DNA of 64,000 nucleotides from Trichopria drosophilae (taxonomy: Eukaryota > Arthropoda > Insecta > Hymenoptera > Diapriidae), in NCBI GenBank assembly GCA_030407085.1, contig CM059582.1, forward strand, positions 52,527,001-52,591,000, written 5' to 3'. Within the stretch, counting starts at the first letter, position 1, and every line of letters starts with the position of its first letter. The position numbers and the translations under genes are program-made. This document shows positions 1 through 13,532 of this stretch, piece after piece. Below the pieces are notes generated by a model. It made no database searches and was not told the DNA's origin. It was given only the letters and a program-made list of their open reading frames with translations.

Positions 1-1057
1 CTACTTTTTCGTTAATCTGTGATTAAACATCATTTAAAAACTTATTACTTAAAGGCTAGATTACTATTTATTTATATTCTTTAATAAAATGTGCGTTTAA
101 ATGAGACTCTGCAAATTTTACTTAACTAACTATGGCAAATTCTACTCATGATTTTTTTCTGTGTAGATAATCTCTTCGGTATTTTTAATTCCTATGCTGC
201 TGAGTATCGTATTTCCTTTATAGACGACAGTTTTTCTCGATTGTTATATTTAATTAAATTGTCGACATGTATTAAAATTATTTTTTATTACCGTTAGATA
301 CGATAGTGATTTAATTACAGAAGTAATACAAGACGTTTCGTTCATGAAGAAGTCGTAAGTATATTAGATATGGTCTTGGATTTTCTTTTCCAAGAGTTTT
401 TATTCATGCACCTTGGTCATTAAAAACATTAATATCTTACACATAGGCTGTAAATGTACATGAACCAAGAACCCCAGTTTTGCGAAATTATGTTTTTTAA
501 AACTATTAAAAATACTGCATATTGTGTGCTGTATTGATGCAAGATAGAATTAATTTTATTTTAATTTCTACAGTTTCGAATTATGTTTATTTTATTCTGA
601 AGATTTGACATAAGTATGACAGTTCTAATAACGTAAGTTATAACTGGGCTGCTGCGTGAAATTAAAGGAGTTTTACATAGTTGTATTTAAATCGTTTTCT
701 ACCTGTGTTTACGATATAACCTTTATTTAACTAACAAATTAATGTTCTGGTAAAAAAATGTCATGCATCTTCTGTAAAGGTGAAATTACTATACAACATT
801 ATCCCAAATATTATACATAGTTTTTTTAAAATATGGATTATACGATGCTATTTCACAATCATGATTATTATTCTTTTAAAAACATTATGTTTTTGAACAA
901 AAAGGATATATGTAGGTTTAAAGTTAGGATATATAAAGTAGAAATTTTACATTTCCGAAATTTAAGCGATATTCATATATGGTCCAAGCTCACTCTTTTC
1001 ACTATCAACAATTTTTATGTTTTGCACGTTCTGCATGTCCAAGTTTATATATAAAAA

Positions 1058-1058
<1 letters not shown>
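1..1058. other. AT-rich spacer
   Basis: No gene, inverted repeat or tandem array is visible. The open frames are short and AT-driven in composition. Confidence 0.6.
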
Positions 1059-1060
<2 letters not shown>

Positions 1061-1095
<35 letters not shown>

Positions 1096-1199
1096 TCTTT
1101 ATTGTAACACTAAAAGAGTACAAAGCGCGAGACACAGCTAAAGCTGCTTTACAGCCTGACCCGATATATAATTCAAAAATATTCTTTAATGTGTACTAG
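1061..1199 (-). mobile_element. 5'-truncated LINE 3' tail ending in (ATT)n
   Basis: Read on the minus strand, about 90 bp of mixed-composition sequence ends in CAATAAAGACATTATT and runs into a trinucleotide tract (plus-strand TAA repeats at 1061-1094). A short 3' UTR-like segment followed by an AATAAA-type signal and a trinucleotide tail is the usual 3' end of CR1/Jockey-type non-LTR retrotransposons, which commonly truncate at the 5' end on insertion. No coding part is present. The family assignment is an inference. A simple microsatellite next to chance sequence is the alternative. Confidence 0.5.
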
Positions 1200-1980
1200 T
1201 GGAATATGAATAGTTTTCCGAAACAATAATATTTATATTTGTTAGTTTGTGATTGCACCTAATGCAGTTGAAAGAGGAATGCAATTTCTGGCTTCACGAG
1301 TAATGTTTCCGCTTTGCGGTCGTTGCTTTCCAATAAAACGTTATCGTTAACATTTGTAAAAGTTCTGCAATGTTGCATTATTACACGTTTTCGACCGTCA
1401 TTGTTGTGTGTTTCAAATAACAAAAATCCATTCTAAGCAATTAAAGTCTACTTGACACCTAAAGTAATTATTGAACGATGTTTAATCATTTTATTTTTAT
1501 TGGACGCTGCTTTAATTCGAATTTTGCAATTCTTCTTTTTTCATGATCGTTGGGTAGAATTCAGATCAATGTTTCATATATTTATTAAGAATATAAATTA
1601 TACATATATACATAATACAAAACTAAAAAATGTTCCGCTTTACCCGTCTTCCCCTAACTAATATTCTTCAAAAATATGTAAAACATTAATCTGTATTCCT
1701 CAAGTCGATCATGGAAAAAGGAACGGAGAAATGTGAAACGACGCCACTGGTAACAATTGTCATTTGAAACTTTATGTCATTGTGTAATTTTTCTCGGAGG
1801 TATACATAGTTCTACGGTGTCATATATTATTGAAATATCGAACCAAAAATTTACATTAGGGCAAACCAATATATTTCGTTTTCTTTATTTTTTCAAATAA
1901 TGTAGTTTTCAATAATAATGAAGTAATTTCATAACCAAAGATTTTAATTTTATTAAAAATATTTACAAACAATGTAACAT
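1200..1980. other. AT-rich spacer
   Basis: Nothing recognisable. One 69-codon frame (1452-1661) has no domain or codon signal. Confidence 0.5.
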
Positions 1981-2069
1981 CCCAAATAGAAATCCATTAA
2001 GACTCTGATCAGGGCCTGACAACAGTGTAACATGCCTGATCAGGGCCTTAATAAATTTCTGTTCAGGAC
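1981..2069. mobile_element. Short palindromic MITE, CCC..AGAAAT family, copy 1 (degenerate)
   Basis: The left arm starts CCCAAATAGAAAT. The right arm, reverse-complemented, starts TCCTGAACAGAAATTT. Both arms carry a CTGATCAGGGCCT core. The same arms and core recur at 13533-13618, so this is a dispersed family. At about 88 bp it is too small to code and must be non-autonomous. The flanking TA duplication is not clear in this copy, which looks older than the one at 13.5 kb. Confidence 0.6.
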
Positions 2070-4560
2070 AGTAATCGAGTAATAAGCTAATTCAAACGAG
2101 CTGATCGAATTTTCATTCCGAACAATAATAATCAATCTCGCTTAAAATTAAAAGAAATGCAAGAATCATAATGTTTCTTACTCTGTCAAAAAGGTTCCGA
2201 TTTGCCCCCTTCTTTTTGAGATTTGTATTATTATTTCTTCCAATTTATACAGAAACGGGAGTACATAAAGAGAGATTTCTTGAAAAGCACATTTCAGCAC
2301 TATTTTTAAAATAGAGAAACCGAAAATTTAAAAGTATAACTAAAATCTTCTACATACCTTCAAAGGTGCTTAAAACAAAAAAATAATGTATTCGTTGTTA
2401 GAAAAGTTGTGGGTGCCATGTGTCTCTTGTAAATTTTTAAAACGATGGGCTAAATTACAATATAATGTTACACAGTTTTCTGTTTATTCGAAAGTTTCGA
2501 ATTACCCCGTTTGCCCTCATACTTTTCAAATCGATTATTTTAGTCATGTATTTTACTTTAAAAGGAATTTATTAATCATATTTAAATTAACATTATACAT
2601 GTACAGTGTTAAACAATGGTTATAGCTTAAGCAATATTTCACAAATTCTCGAGATGAATATAAATCCGACGTAGCAAAGTTCCATAATCTATTAAGTTAA
2701 ACTATATAAAGTTTAAATAAAATTGCTGACTGATGGTATTCTGATTTTATTCGAAAAATTGTTAAACGTTAAATCTGGAATTTTTTGAACAATAACCATA
2801 TTATATTTATCTCTAAAGAATGCTTGAACGAGTTCCACGTAACATGTGCAAAATTCAGAATTTTGCTTCTGTTTCTCCTCTTCGATCAGATTCTACAAAA
2901 TCCTTTACCATTTTTCTTATCATTTTTTAAATTTAGATTTACGATTCTAATTAATGTAATACATTTTTCTAATGAAATAACTAAAGTTATAATGAATTTA
3001 TTAGTTACAATGATTAAATGAAATCTTGCATATGTCAGAAATGATTTGCAATTTTCGCTGAACTCTGCTTTTTGATTGTCACACATCAAATTTAAATACC
3101 AGTCACGAAATTCAAAATTGTGCAATGGACTCGTAATAGCACGTCCTCGACAAAATGTGCAGACACGTCACGAACTTCAAGAAACTCGTGCCCAATTGCA
3201 AATTTGCAGAGTTTATATGTGCGTTAATATGTTCAAATGCTAACTAAATTCCATAATCCAAATACCTGCACCTTCATATTTAATCATTATCTTAAGATTT
3301 TAAAAAAATATCGTTTGCAATGAAGTTGTAGATACGTAACATTTCATTTATTAATATTGTCATAAACAAATTTTCTCTCTGGGCAACAAAAACATTGTTA
3401 CTGGATTTTTCGTTATTAAATTAGCATTTTTAAGCAGATGTCCTATTAGAAAATGAAAACAGTTTCCAGCCATGCGTTCTTGGCTTGATTGCTTACATTG
3501 CTAGAAACTATTTTTTAAAACACTTTCGAATATGCCAACTAGTCCCAATTGTTTTTTTGAATGACACCGTAACTTTATTTTTGTCTATAACAATACAATT
3601 AATGAAAAAACCAACAAATTATTTAGAAAGTGTTTTATTATTTTTTTAAATGCTTTTCCAAGTTTTTTTCGACGTTAAAGATAGTATCAGTAGAAATTTG
3701 CTTCGAAGTTTAAAACTGGAAACTTAAAACTTCTTGCGAACCGTTGTATATCTGTATTCTTGAACCGCTTCTGCAGTACACAGTCCAATATCTTTCCAGT
3801 CCTAGAATGCGAGTGGAATTCGAAAGCCTGCAGTAAAATGTTAGAAAATACATATATACAACCATGCTGGTCTTCTCTAACTTAGGTTTTTGAATAAAGG
3901 GTTTGGTGTTTGACATGCTTTATTTCCGGGCCTTGGTTCTCTTACAAAGTAACTCCCTCCGGCGGTCAATTTTAACTTTAATTTTCAAACTAATTTCTTC
4001 AAGTTTTTGATGAAAGTGCAGTTATGTAAACGGTCTCCATTAAACGTCCCTAAATATAATTTTGGCGTACATTGATATTGTTTTTTTCCGGTAGTTCTTC
4101 AATATTGTGTTTTTCATGTGATATTAATACCGAATTTAATAAGTTTTATACTGTAAACGTTTTTATCTACGTATGTCCCAAATATTTCTACATCATAGAG
4201 GATGTACTTTTTCAAATTAAGTTACTGTTGATCTTTTCATCTTTAAATTTGGTTAAAACACTCCTAAATAGTATACAACTGTTACGAACTCGATAGTTTG
4301 ATGTAAAATATAACTAAATTACTTTCATCATTACTTAGTTTAACAAAATTTTTAACAATACTATGGTATTCTATGACAATTGATGAATAAAAAACAATTA
4401 GTCTACTATTTTAGTTAGCTAGACTGCTATTACATATACACCCTCGAATTGCTCCCAGTTTTAATGTAACATTTACTTACCTATTGAACACAATATCTTA
4501 TTTTAAGATAAAATATAAACAATAAAAGTGATAATTAAAGCCCGTTTTTCTTTAAATTTT
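2070..4560. other. AT-rich spacer
   Basis: No feature stands out. Overlapping opposite-strand frames at 2785-3125 are AT-driven, and neither has a convincing composition. Confidence 0.5.
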
Positions 4561-4699
4561 TCCTTCGCAGCTGTCACGCCTCCTCTTCCGACGCCTCTTT
4601 GTGCCACTTTCGATCTCTAACACTCACATACATTTATTCTATTTCTTTTCATAGTCCTCCAGTATTTTTCCTTTTCAGTTTTTCTTTCGCCTCTTGTAG

Positions 4700-4896
4700 A
4701 TGCCACTACTGCTGGAGGCGTTTTCGCGCTATTTATTTCCTTCGGGCCAGCCTTATCCGAAGTAAACGACTTCATCGTCGGGCCATTAATATCAACCCCG
4801 ACGTCGTGCAATTATCTGACCGTGGATCCGAATGAAAAATCTTTTACTGATCGTCATTACACTAGTCTTTCATCTGTTCTTAGTGCAACCGGATAA
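4700..4896 (+). CDS. Candidate terminal coding exon, unknown protein
   Basis: A strong acceptor (a pyrimidine run ending TTCGCCTCTTGTAG at 4699) opens a 64-codon frame ending in TAA at 4894-4896. It starts ATTAGGVFALFISFGP after the first two residues and runs through a Ser/Thr-rich tail to SSVLSATG. An AATAAA follows at 5025-5030. Local GC and GC3 (about half) are well above the flanks. There is no internal ATG start, so it would have to be spliced to an upstream exon that I cannot locate. A minus-strand frame (4617-4811) overlaps it but is blocked by a stop at its 5' side and lacks a good acceptor, which favours the plus strand. The family is not recognised. It could instead be a conserved non-coding island. 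Confidence 0.33.
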
Positions 4897-5958
4897 AAAT
4901 ATCAGAACATTATGAATTTAAAATGAATGACATCATTATGCAGTAGGATAATTCAACTGGTTAAATTAAATACAAGATTCATGATTAAAGCATTCGTTAT
5001 TAATTATTGCGTCGAACCATTTACAATAAAATGCAAACAGAAGATATATATTGTGTCTGCTAATTTTGTGAACTAACTGAATTTTAGGTTTATAAGCTAA
5101 TAGTTTCCAAAATTGAATTTACACATTTTAATATCATGCCCTATAACGCCGTGAAGCACCATAAAACAAGAAGAGCATTAAACTGGTTTCGAAATGGCAA
5201 AAGTGGTATTAAGATTGGGTGCTATAATAAAAAATAAAAAATGATCTGTTTAATTTCCCACACACATAACGTAAAGGTACCTATTACGAAATATGCCTCA
5301 TTGGAATAAAATTATTTCCAAAAGATGTTCCACTAGATACAATGTTCATTTACTTCTCAAAAAATTATATTAATATGAGTCATATGTAATTAAATATCAA
5401 CTTATATAATATTTCAGCTTTCCTGTCACTATTTTATGTATATAGAAAAAATATTAAACAGATTCGGGTCATATGTAGTGAAAATCAGCTGTTGTTGTTG
5501 TTAAATTTGACTCAAATAAGACATATACGCATTAATGTCGGCGTTTGTTTGGGAATTTAAAGTCCTTCAAAACAAATATTTTAATAAATTGAACATTTTT
5601 AGATTTATAGATAATTGCTTTGATTTTTATAGGACTTTGTGTACAATTATTGGTATTTCACAACTGTTCTTGTCAAAGTAATCGATAACGAATTAATTGC
5701 GCACTTCAGTATAAATAGTCATGAATTTCAAGCATTTTTAGTTCTGGATATACAGGTAATATTTGTTAAATGCTTTTTTAAATAAATAACATTGTTTACT
5801 AATGGGTACATCGAGTAAATGGGGCGAAAATTTGTTTTATAAAAAGATGCCAATGTGTATGGAAAAATGAAACATATTTTAGGGCACATAATATCCTTGA
5901 ATTTCCATTTCAAATGTGCTGTTTTTAGTAATTTCGGAAATATTTTGAGAAATCGGTA
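4897..5958. other. AT-rich sequence, possible 3' UTR then spacer
   Basis: It contains AATAAA at 5025-5030, about 130 bp after the candidate stop codon at 4894. Beyond that nothing is recognisable. Confidence 0.35.
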
Positions 5959-6077
5959 CCCTAGTAGAAAATGAGTCTTGTTTTTGGCAAATTTCTATCC
6001 AGTTTCCTTATTTCCCATGTTAAAGGTATAGGGAAACTGAACAGTGTAACGTAAAACTGGACAGATTTCTACCAGGG
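5959..6077. mobile_element. TA-flanked MITE, CCC..AGAAAT family, copy 2
   Basis: The termini CCCTAGTAGAAA and (reverse complement) CCCTGGTAGAAA are flanked directly by TA on both sides (5957-5958 and 6078-6079). An inner pair of inverted stretches (CAGTTTCC and its complement) adds a second stem. TA duplication and short inverted termini fit a Tc1/mariner-type (IS630) non-autonomous element. The ends resemble those at 1981 and 13533. Confidence 0.7.
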
Positions 6078-8870
6078 TATCTATGACCATGAACGTTCAG
6101 TTTATTATTAATTTATTATTATTATAATTTGTCTCGCTGCTAAATTAATATCTTAAAATACATTTTAAGTACAGGAAGACTTGGTCTCTGAAATTACCTG
6201 ATTTACATCTCTATTTTACCCATTGCACAGTTCATAATATTCCCTGAAGTTCTAAACAAATTTTTCCTTACAAGCAATTAATGTATTGCATGTGCAAAGG
6301 AGAATGCTTTACAGCATGATAACTTAATACACTAAGTTGACTTAATAATTAACAGCAATAGAATTAGGCCATAAATTTCCCTCCACGACCATGCAGAGCC
6401 ATTATACTTCATCAGGATTTCGGTGAGATCAAAGGTTGGTCATGTGGTTAGATTAACGTACTAACTACATATGTTCTTGAACGTTCTGCGTATAAAGTTT
6501 ACTATTCGGCCTGCGAAAGAGGTTGTTGTGCCTTTCAGAAATTTAATGAAAACCAAATTGCGGATGTTATATTAATAATGCCTTATTAAAAAAAATATTT
6601 AAGTTATCATTAGATGTCAGCCATTGGTACAATTTGTTTGCATTTTGCAGTATATATGTACAGATTCCTTAATATTATGACCAGTTTGTGTACTTAAATT
6701 ATTTTTGATTTACAGTTAACCAAATATTATTTTTTAATTCTGTGAAGTAAAAATTTTCAAAAGTTAATAAAATGATTCGTTTTATACGTCGTAGTCTACT
6801 CAATTAAATTTAAAATGGTAAAAACAGTCAATTATTTATTTAAGGAAGACCTAATATGAATGCCAGAAGAATTTAATTTTTTAATGTATCTATCTAAAAT
6901 GGTTTTCTGTCCATGGAATATGGTATAAATATATGTAACTTTACTTATAATAGTTTTAAATTGTTTATTATAATCAATACGATAGTGAATTATATGAAGT
7001 TCAGTTCAATCTATCGTTACAACTTCTACATCAGTATTTGTGAGCATATCTGATCATTTGTTGACCAAATATGTTATCGTTTATTTTGAGTTTAAAATAA
7101 CGGCCGTAACTTTACAATACTTCATGAAAAAAAAAAACATACATTTCATCACGCGAGATTTATCAATCGTAATTTACCTAAATAAACGTATTCTCTTTGT
7201 TCTGTAAGATTGTCTTTGAGGAATAATGTCAGTTGGATTCTGCTAGCAAACTAAGCTTATTCATTTATTATAATCGATATATCAAACAAAAACGTCAATA
7301 TGAAAAAATCTGTTAATTTTTTACTAACACAAACTAACCGTATAAAAATGAACAATTTAATTAACAGATGAAAGCATATAGAATATTCCAAAGAAAATTC
7401 TACACAAACTCATTTTCTTGTCAAAACCCAAAATCACGGCGGAAAGAGTCTTAAGGTTAGTTAAAACGGTCCGCTTGAATGCACGCAAACTGAGGCTTAT
7501 TTCAAAACAACCTCAAAGGTCAAGGGTAAATTTGATGTCACGTTTAAAATTACCCTTTACAGTTGCTGGAATGACTTTGATCTTTTGAAAAATATCATAC
7601 AAAGGGAAATGTTCTTCTTCTTCTTCTTACATACTACGAAAACGTAGTAAAAAAATGCCTAATTATTGGTACATAATAGTTTATTGACCGAACCACTCGG
7701 AAAATAGTAGTAATGGTTAAAATTCAAGCACTAAGTTGTCTTAGTAGTACTAAATATCTATAGTTCTTACTATTTTAACACAAACCGAGAAAGTGCGTAG
7801 TTTTCCTCTGATATATCAAGTATATTTTCATATAATTAGTGTATAATTTCGACGAGTTTAGCCCATCTGCTAGCTTGGCCTCTTGTGGGCGCCAAATTTA
7901 AAGAAATTGAAATACGTAAATAAATTAACAAATAAGTTGAATGTGTCATAAATACGCAGTTTAAACAAATTTAATTTTTAGTAGATATTCCAAACATTAA
8001 ATTATATCTGTATTCAAATCATAAACATTATAAAGCAAATATTTTTATTCTCAGAATGAATAAGAAAACCATGAGAGCAAATGTGAACTATTCTGTAATT
8101 TTGGATATTCAATTTGACATATATTTCGCATGGTTATTTTTCGAATTAGCACTATTGTAATTTGCGATTAAGAATAATATTTATTGAACTTGTGTTCTAA
8201 TGTTCTAATATATTATCATACATTAAAAAAATGTTGATTTGGGTAAAAAATGCATCAGTTAGCATTTTGTGTATTATTAGATTTACTACAAAAATGGTAA
8301 AAAAGCGATAATAATTGTTTACCAATCTAATTTTTGTTAACGGGGAATATTTGGTTTAACTTTGACATAACGGTAAAACCGGATTCTGAGATTAAAATGT
8401 CTTTACTCTGAATATTATGTTACTAATTTTTGCACGGAACGTTTATCCAATATCCACGTTTAAAAAGTAAATTCACTTTGGAGTACATTTTTTTAACCTA
8501 TTTTTATTCTCATCAAAAAAGTACATAGAAATGTTAAACATAGTGACGAATTGGGTTCTGGCAGTCCAAATCTTCAATCCAAAAACAAAAGTGGAGCCTG
8601 CAGATTTCTTACAATTATCTGTTCTAGATTAAGAAGCTTTCTTAACGTGTAAAAGGTAAAAAGGCCATGTATCCAAAGTTCTAATGAAACTTTTCAAAAT
8701 CAAAATATTTAAATATTGCTGGAAGATTGCCACACTTAAAAATTATATAATTAATAGTAGATGCTGATTGCAGTATTGCATGATTACTCTGGATGCACCA
8801 AACTAAATATAGCATATGAAAAGTTCTGTTCCACGTTTCTTGGGAATCTCTTGGGAGAAATATTTGAGTT
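6078..8870. other. AT-rich spacer
   Basis: Only a short TTC microsatellite at 7613-7627 stands out. No coding or structural signal. Confidence 0.55.
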
Positions 8871-9722
8871 TTCCTGTATTCAGTGAATTCCGTAAGGGCT
8901 GTACGATCGTGTTACTCAGTAATGAAACAGTTGACCTCCGGCGCGTGATGACCTACCCTTATCAGAGTCGTGCAGACTGGGAATGCACGCCATAACCGGT
9001 CAGTCTTTCGGTATATCGCCTTTACGACGAGACGTCATCGAGGACAATAAAGGGAATGAAAGACATTTCTCTGTCCTATATGTATTCGGAAGCTCGTCGA
9101 CGAGATCGCTCCGCAAATGTTCCTTTACACGCGAAAGCTTACCCAAGGTCATTTGGACGTTTTCACTCTTCCAAGACCAATATTTAAATTCGTCCATTGC
9201 GCGTAGGTCGTCTCTAGCTACTCATGTCCATCTACCAGTAAAACAATGGCACGTCGAGGAATCTTCCACATTTACTCGTTATTTTGCAAGCTCATTCTCG
9301 GAACTCGCTCACACGGTGCTGCTGCGACAATGCTTTCACATTCCCTAGTAGTTTGCAAGCTTTTGTGTTCGAGTCCCACCGTACGAACACCAGAGTGTTC
9401 ATTAATGAGGGGATGAATGTTCCCTGTACCTTAGCGAACGGGGAATAAGCTCACCGACACAAACTCAAGGATGCTCCTCCTATCGCATATATTTCGCGAA
9501 GATGCATTACCTCGGGATGGTTCACGCGTGATACATCGTGAACGCGAAACTACCGGTTTCGCAAAATGTGTATGAGTATGTGCAGATAATAGAGATTGCT
9601 ACAGGGAGAGTGAACAAGGCATTAAGCTCCGTACAACACGGGACCATGCATAATTCACCTTCTAACAGTTGACAATCGCATTTTTCTCCAACATTTGTTA
9701 AACACCTGGCTAATCCATTCAT
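8871..9722. promoter_or_regulatory. GC-elevated island, possible regulatory or conserved element
   Basis: About 850 bp with clearly higher GC and CpG than the surroundings, between two AT-rich deserts. It carries a 121-codon ATG frame on plus (8983-9348) and shorter frames on minus. At this GC an open frame of that length in an 850-bp island is only mildly unexpected, and the translation shows no domain. I read it as a possible enhancer, promoter or conserved non-coding block and do not call a gene. Confidence 0.25.
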
Positions 9723-12477
9723 TTCCGCATAGTAATCAGAATACCGTCGTTAGCATGTGATTCTGAATGACCTTAAAATTATAATCATCTTTTTCGAATG
9801 TACAGTTTTACATATTTTGTTTTATGCAATCCATATAACATGCTTTATATCCTCTTTTATGACAAGTATTCCAACGAGCCGTGTCATTTAGAACCAGTCG
9901 TATAATAAAGTAGAGTTCCACTTACATCATAGAATAAAGGCCAAGTGATATTTTTCAAATTTATGCACAACGTTACCTCCAACATCATTTGATATGAGAA
10001 AAATATCTTGGCAAAGTTCAAAGATCATAAACATAATTTTCTCAGCTTCACGCACATTTCTTACGAGTCCTTTCGAACATCACTTAAATTCATCAATCAG
10101 AACATACAGAAAAATTACAGGTTAAATATATGTTTTTTAAGATAAAATTTTTTTAGTATTTTTTGTTCATATTAGTGCGCCATAATTAAACACTAAATTG
10201 TGGAAAATACTTAATAACTTACGATATAACAATTTTTTTCAACGCATCTAGTGCGATATATCAATTTTGCAGTATTGTTCAATTTTGTTTGAAACGAAAT
10301 ATTTATTATCATAAAAATGTAAAATTGTAGTTATATTGCATGCAAATATATCTATATAAGAAACAATTTTATTTAAATTTATAATATCAAATAACCTACA
10401 TTGAACTTTCCGTTTAACATTTAAATAATGTGCTTATAAATTATCATTACCGTATTAATACTCTTATTGAACTTATTAATTTCTTAGACATTGCATTCTG
10501 CTATGACATTGAAACATTTAAAATGATAGAATTGCAATAATGTATCTAAAAAAAAATACTAGAAGTTTTCCATAATACAAACATGAATGTTGGTTACGTT
10601 ATACGGAAAATCTATACGGAGAATTTGGAGATTAGAACTAGAGTTTCTAGTTTCAGAAATTAAACAGTACTATTGTCTTATCTCAGCCGAATTTATTGTT
10701 CGTATTACCAAAATAAATTTAATTGGAAAAGTGCAACCAAAACCAATGGCCAACTAACAATAAGCCATACTTCAGTTCAACCAGCGATGATCCAAGCCTA
10801 CCATTCTTAACTTTATATATAATTTATGCGTGCTAATGCGAATTAGTGAGCCTTATCGTATACATGGAGGCTTATTATTTCATTCTGAAAGTTAGAGCGT
10901 AGATATTAATTTTTTAATAGATATATATTAAAAAGTTAAACTCCGAACAAAGTTCGCAAAAAATTACAATACGATCGCAATGGTTATTATTTATTGATCT
11001 ATAAAGCCAACTGCTTTAAAATCGTTATATATAAGATTGTCTACTTCCCTGAATGTTTTTTTCTTAGTTTTAGTGAATTCGCTATGACATTAACGTCTAC
11101 TTTTTAAGCCTTAGTCTAATACTTAAACATTTATGATATAATGCATTATGAAACATAAAGTCGATAAATTTGAGACCATCTTTATTAGCATTATGTGAAT
11201 CTGTAGTGTTCAAAGTGCGTTCACCAGAAGCACATTATCAGTATTATTGCTTAACCCTCGTTATGGATCTACAGTACCGTGTACAGTATCTTGATGACAC
11301 GAACAATTATTACTATAGCCGTTAAAGTTTATTTTAATGAGGATCATTCGCATTGTGTCAGTGAGTATTATTAGCGTTTCTATAGTAGAATCGTTATTAC
11401 TGCACTAACATTAGTATTTCGCCACTAAATTTAATAGCATTTACCAGTCTTTTGTCATCAACTGTACAGGCGATGAATGGTTATTATTTGTATAATTAAA
11501 TAAACATTTGTGATAACAAAACTAGAATTATCAAAAATTCTTATTTGAGATACGGTAAGAAAATAAATATATTCTGTGATTTTTATTTTGTTTGGACAGC
11601 TTTTGATCTCAGAAATGTACTTCCCATTGTTACTTCAATATCTGCAATGCCTAAACTAGCGAAAAAGATTAAATATGAGTGAAAGTTAGGAATGAGTAAG
11701 AGGGTTAGGCATGAATACTTCTTTAGCCACATTTTTACAGGAGCTATAAGTATTTTTTTTGAAATGACATGATTTTTTTGGTCTTCTTTATCGAAAACTA
11801 TGAGGGATACAAGGCAAGACAAATACATAACATATTACAGTATTTAATAAAAAAAAATTAACATTTTTTAATTTTCGTATGTGTATATCTATTTGATTTT
11901 TATGTTAAATGGGCGAACCGTAATTGAGAAAGTAAAAGTTATATCGTCCAGAACCTGTTAAATTATTCTACTATTATTAATTTCCAATTAACTAAATTTA
12001 AAAAATCATATAATTTCCAATTGATCTTTTACCAGAAAAATTGGGATTAAACATATTTCAAATGTTACTTACGCTTAAACAAAACCTAAGACACTATAGT
12101 TTATAAATACCTAATACAATAATCTAATCATAAATATTGAAATAATAGATATTTTAAGCTACAAAAATTTTCCGTCAAGATACTTAACACGTACAACCTT
12201 GGAGATTTAATACATTTCTACTTCCCTATGAGAATTGTGATTACGGGGGAGTTTATACATAACATTAGATTAATAGAAATTAAAGTAATGCGTTCGAACA
12301 TAATAAAAAATAATCATTATTTTCTCTATGTTTCGCTGATAATGTTTTGTAACAATAAACATTATTTTTCAATGAAATTAAAATAGAAAAACATTAAATA
12401 TATTAGTCTCTAGCCAGGGAATTTAGCTCAAACGAGTTAAAATGTTATATTCAAATGCTTTCGATACTTTTGAGATA
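9723..12477. other. AT-rich spacer
   Basis: Nothing recognisable. TTAACCCTC at 11252 resembles one end of a piggyBac-type element but has no partner end nearby. Confidence 0.5.
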
Positions 12478-13122
12478 CTCTGTCAATTTGAAACAGTAAA
12501 TAGTCACTGAGTGCCATAGTGAAAAAGACGCCACTGAGAATCGGTAAAATTTCTCTGCTTCAATCATTGAAATAAATTCACTGCTTTAATCAGTGATATT
12601 GTTCACGAAGAAATATTCTTTAATTGAGACATTCTACAGCATATTTGTCGCCTGTTATCCAAGTTTAAGGTTAGTTTAAGTGCATCTTTTTCCTTTGCGG
12701 ACGAGGGTGGGTTTCCGATTGTCGTTTCAGTAGAGTTCTCATCAGCGTTGCATCTTTGTCTAACATACGGAGTTAGATAATGATAAAATGCTGCTGATAT
12801 CTACTGAAACGACTATCGGAAGTTACAAATTAGTTTACTGAAATCCGAGCAGTGTTTTCAGTAAACCAGTAACTTTTTATGCGCAAATCCTTACGATATT
12901 TATTGTAGGTACCTTCTATGATGCATCTAAACAGAAATAAAAAATTAAATATCCTTGACCGTTTGTCCTTGCAATATTATTGTCTGTAAATCACTGGTAA
13001 AGCAGTGTAATTTGTTCATTTCATTGTTTATGCAGTGAACACGCTGTAAACCACTGATTCAGCAGTGAATATACATTCACTGATTCAAATAGTGAACTTT
13101 TCACTATTTCAAATTAAGAGAG
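12478..13122. mobile_element. 645-bp TA-flanked non-autonomous DNA transposon
   Basis: The termini CTCTGTCAATTTGAAACAGT and (reverse complement) CTCTCTTAATTTGAAATAGT match over about 20 bp with four differences and are bounded by TA (12476-12477 and 13123-13124). Both ends carry several subterminal TTCACTG/CAGTGA motifs in both orientations, typical of repeated transposase-binding sites. There is no open frame of note. The TA target fits the Tc1/mariner group. The family is not named. Confidence 0.72.
12714..12820. repeat. 107-bp near-perfect hairpin embedded in the 645-bp element
   Basis: The arms TCCGATTGTCGTTTCAGTAG and (reverse complement) TCCGATAGTCGTTTCAGTAG continue inward through ATCAGC and GTCTAAC/GTTAGAT pairs to a loop of about 7 nt. 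Almost the whole segment folds on itself. It could be a second MITE inserted into the first or a structural part of it. No clear target duplication flanks it. Confidence 0.7.
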
Positions 13123-13124
13123 TA

Positions 13125-13530
13125 TATAGAGTACACTACTAAAAATGTTTTGAAATTTTCAATACATGTCTAGTAAATTTACAACACGCCTATTGTAGAT
13201 CTCCGTTTTGTAAAATTTACAACACGAGTTATCCAGAGAGCGAACGCCCCTAGTGGCGCGTCGCGGAACTAGAATTATAATGCACGTGTTAACTTAAAAG
13301 CAAATTTACAGACTTACAACACATGAATTACATTTAAAGAAAATTGAAATAAATGCTCGAAATATTATATACAAAAAGTAAGTGTGATGTCTCATTTGTC
13401 TAATAATGTCTAATAATTAGTTAATATCGTTAATGAGGGCCCATAATGAGTTGAAATGTTGTATACAAATACCAAGTTTCGCATCCTATCATTTGTACAG
13501 TGCAAAATCGATAATTTATCTGTTTATGTA
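13125..13530. repeat. Spacer with three copies of (T/C)TTACAACAC
   Basis: The decamer TTTACAACAC or its CTTACAACAC variant occurs at 13178, 13216 and 13313, all in the same orientation, around a small GC-rich patch (13238-13268) reading CGCCCCTAGTGGCGCG. This looks like the remains of a repeat, but no ends can be defined. Confidence 0.3.
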
Positions 13531-13532
13531 TA

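Noticed and set aside
4617..4811. 64-codon minus-strand ORF
   Set aside because: A stop lies immediately upstream, there is no good acceptor, and the first true ATG is internal. The plus-strand exon reading is better supported.
9366..9386. Possible tRNA B box (GTGTTCGAGTCCCACC)
   Set aside because: No A box or cloverleaf could be placed upstream at tRNA spacing.
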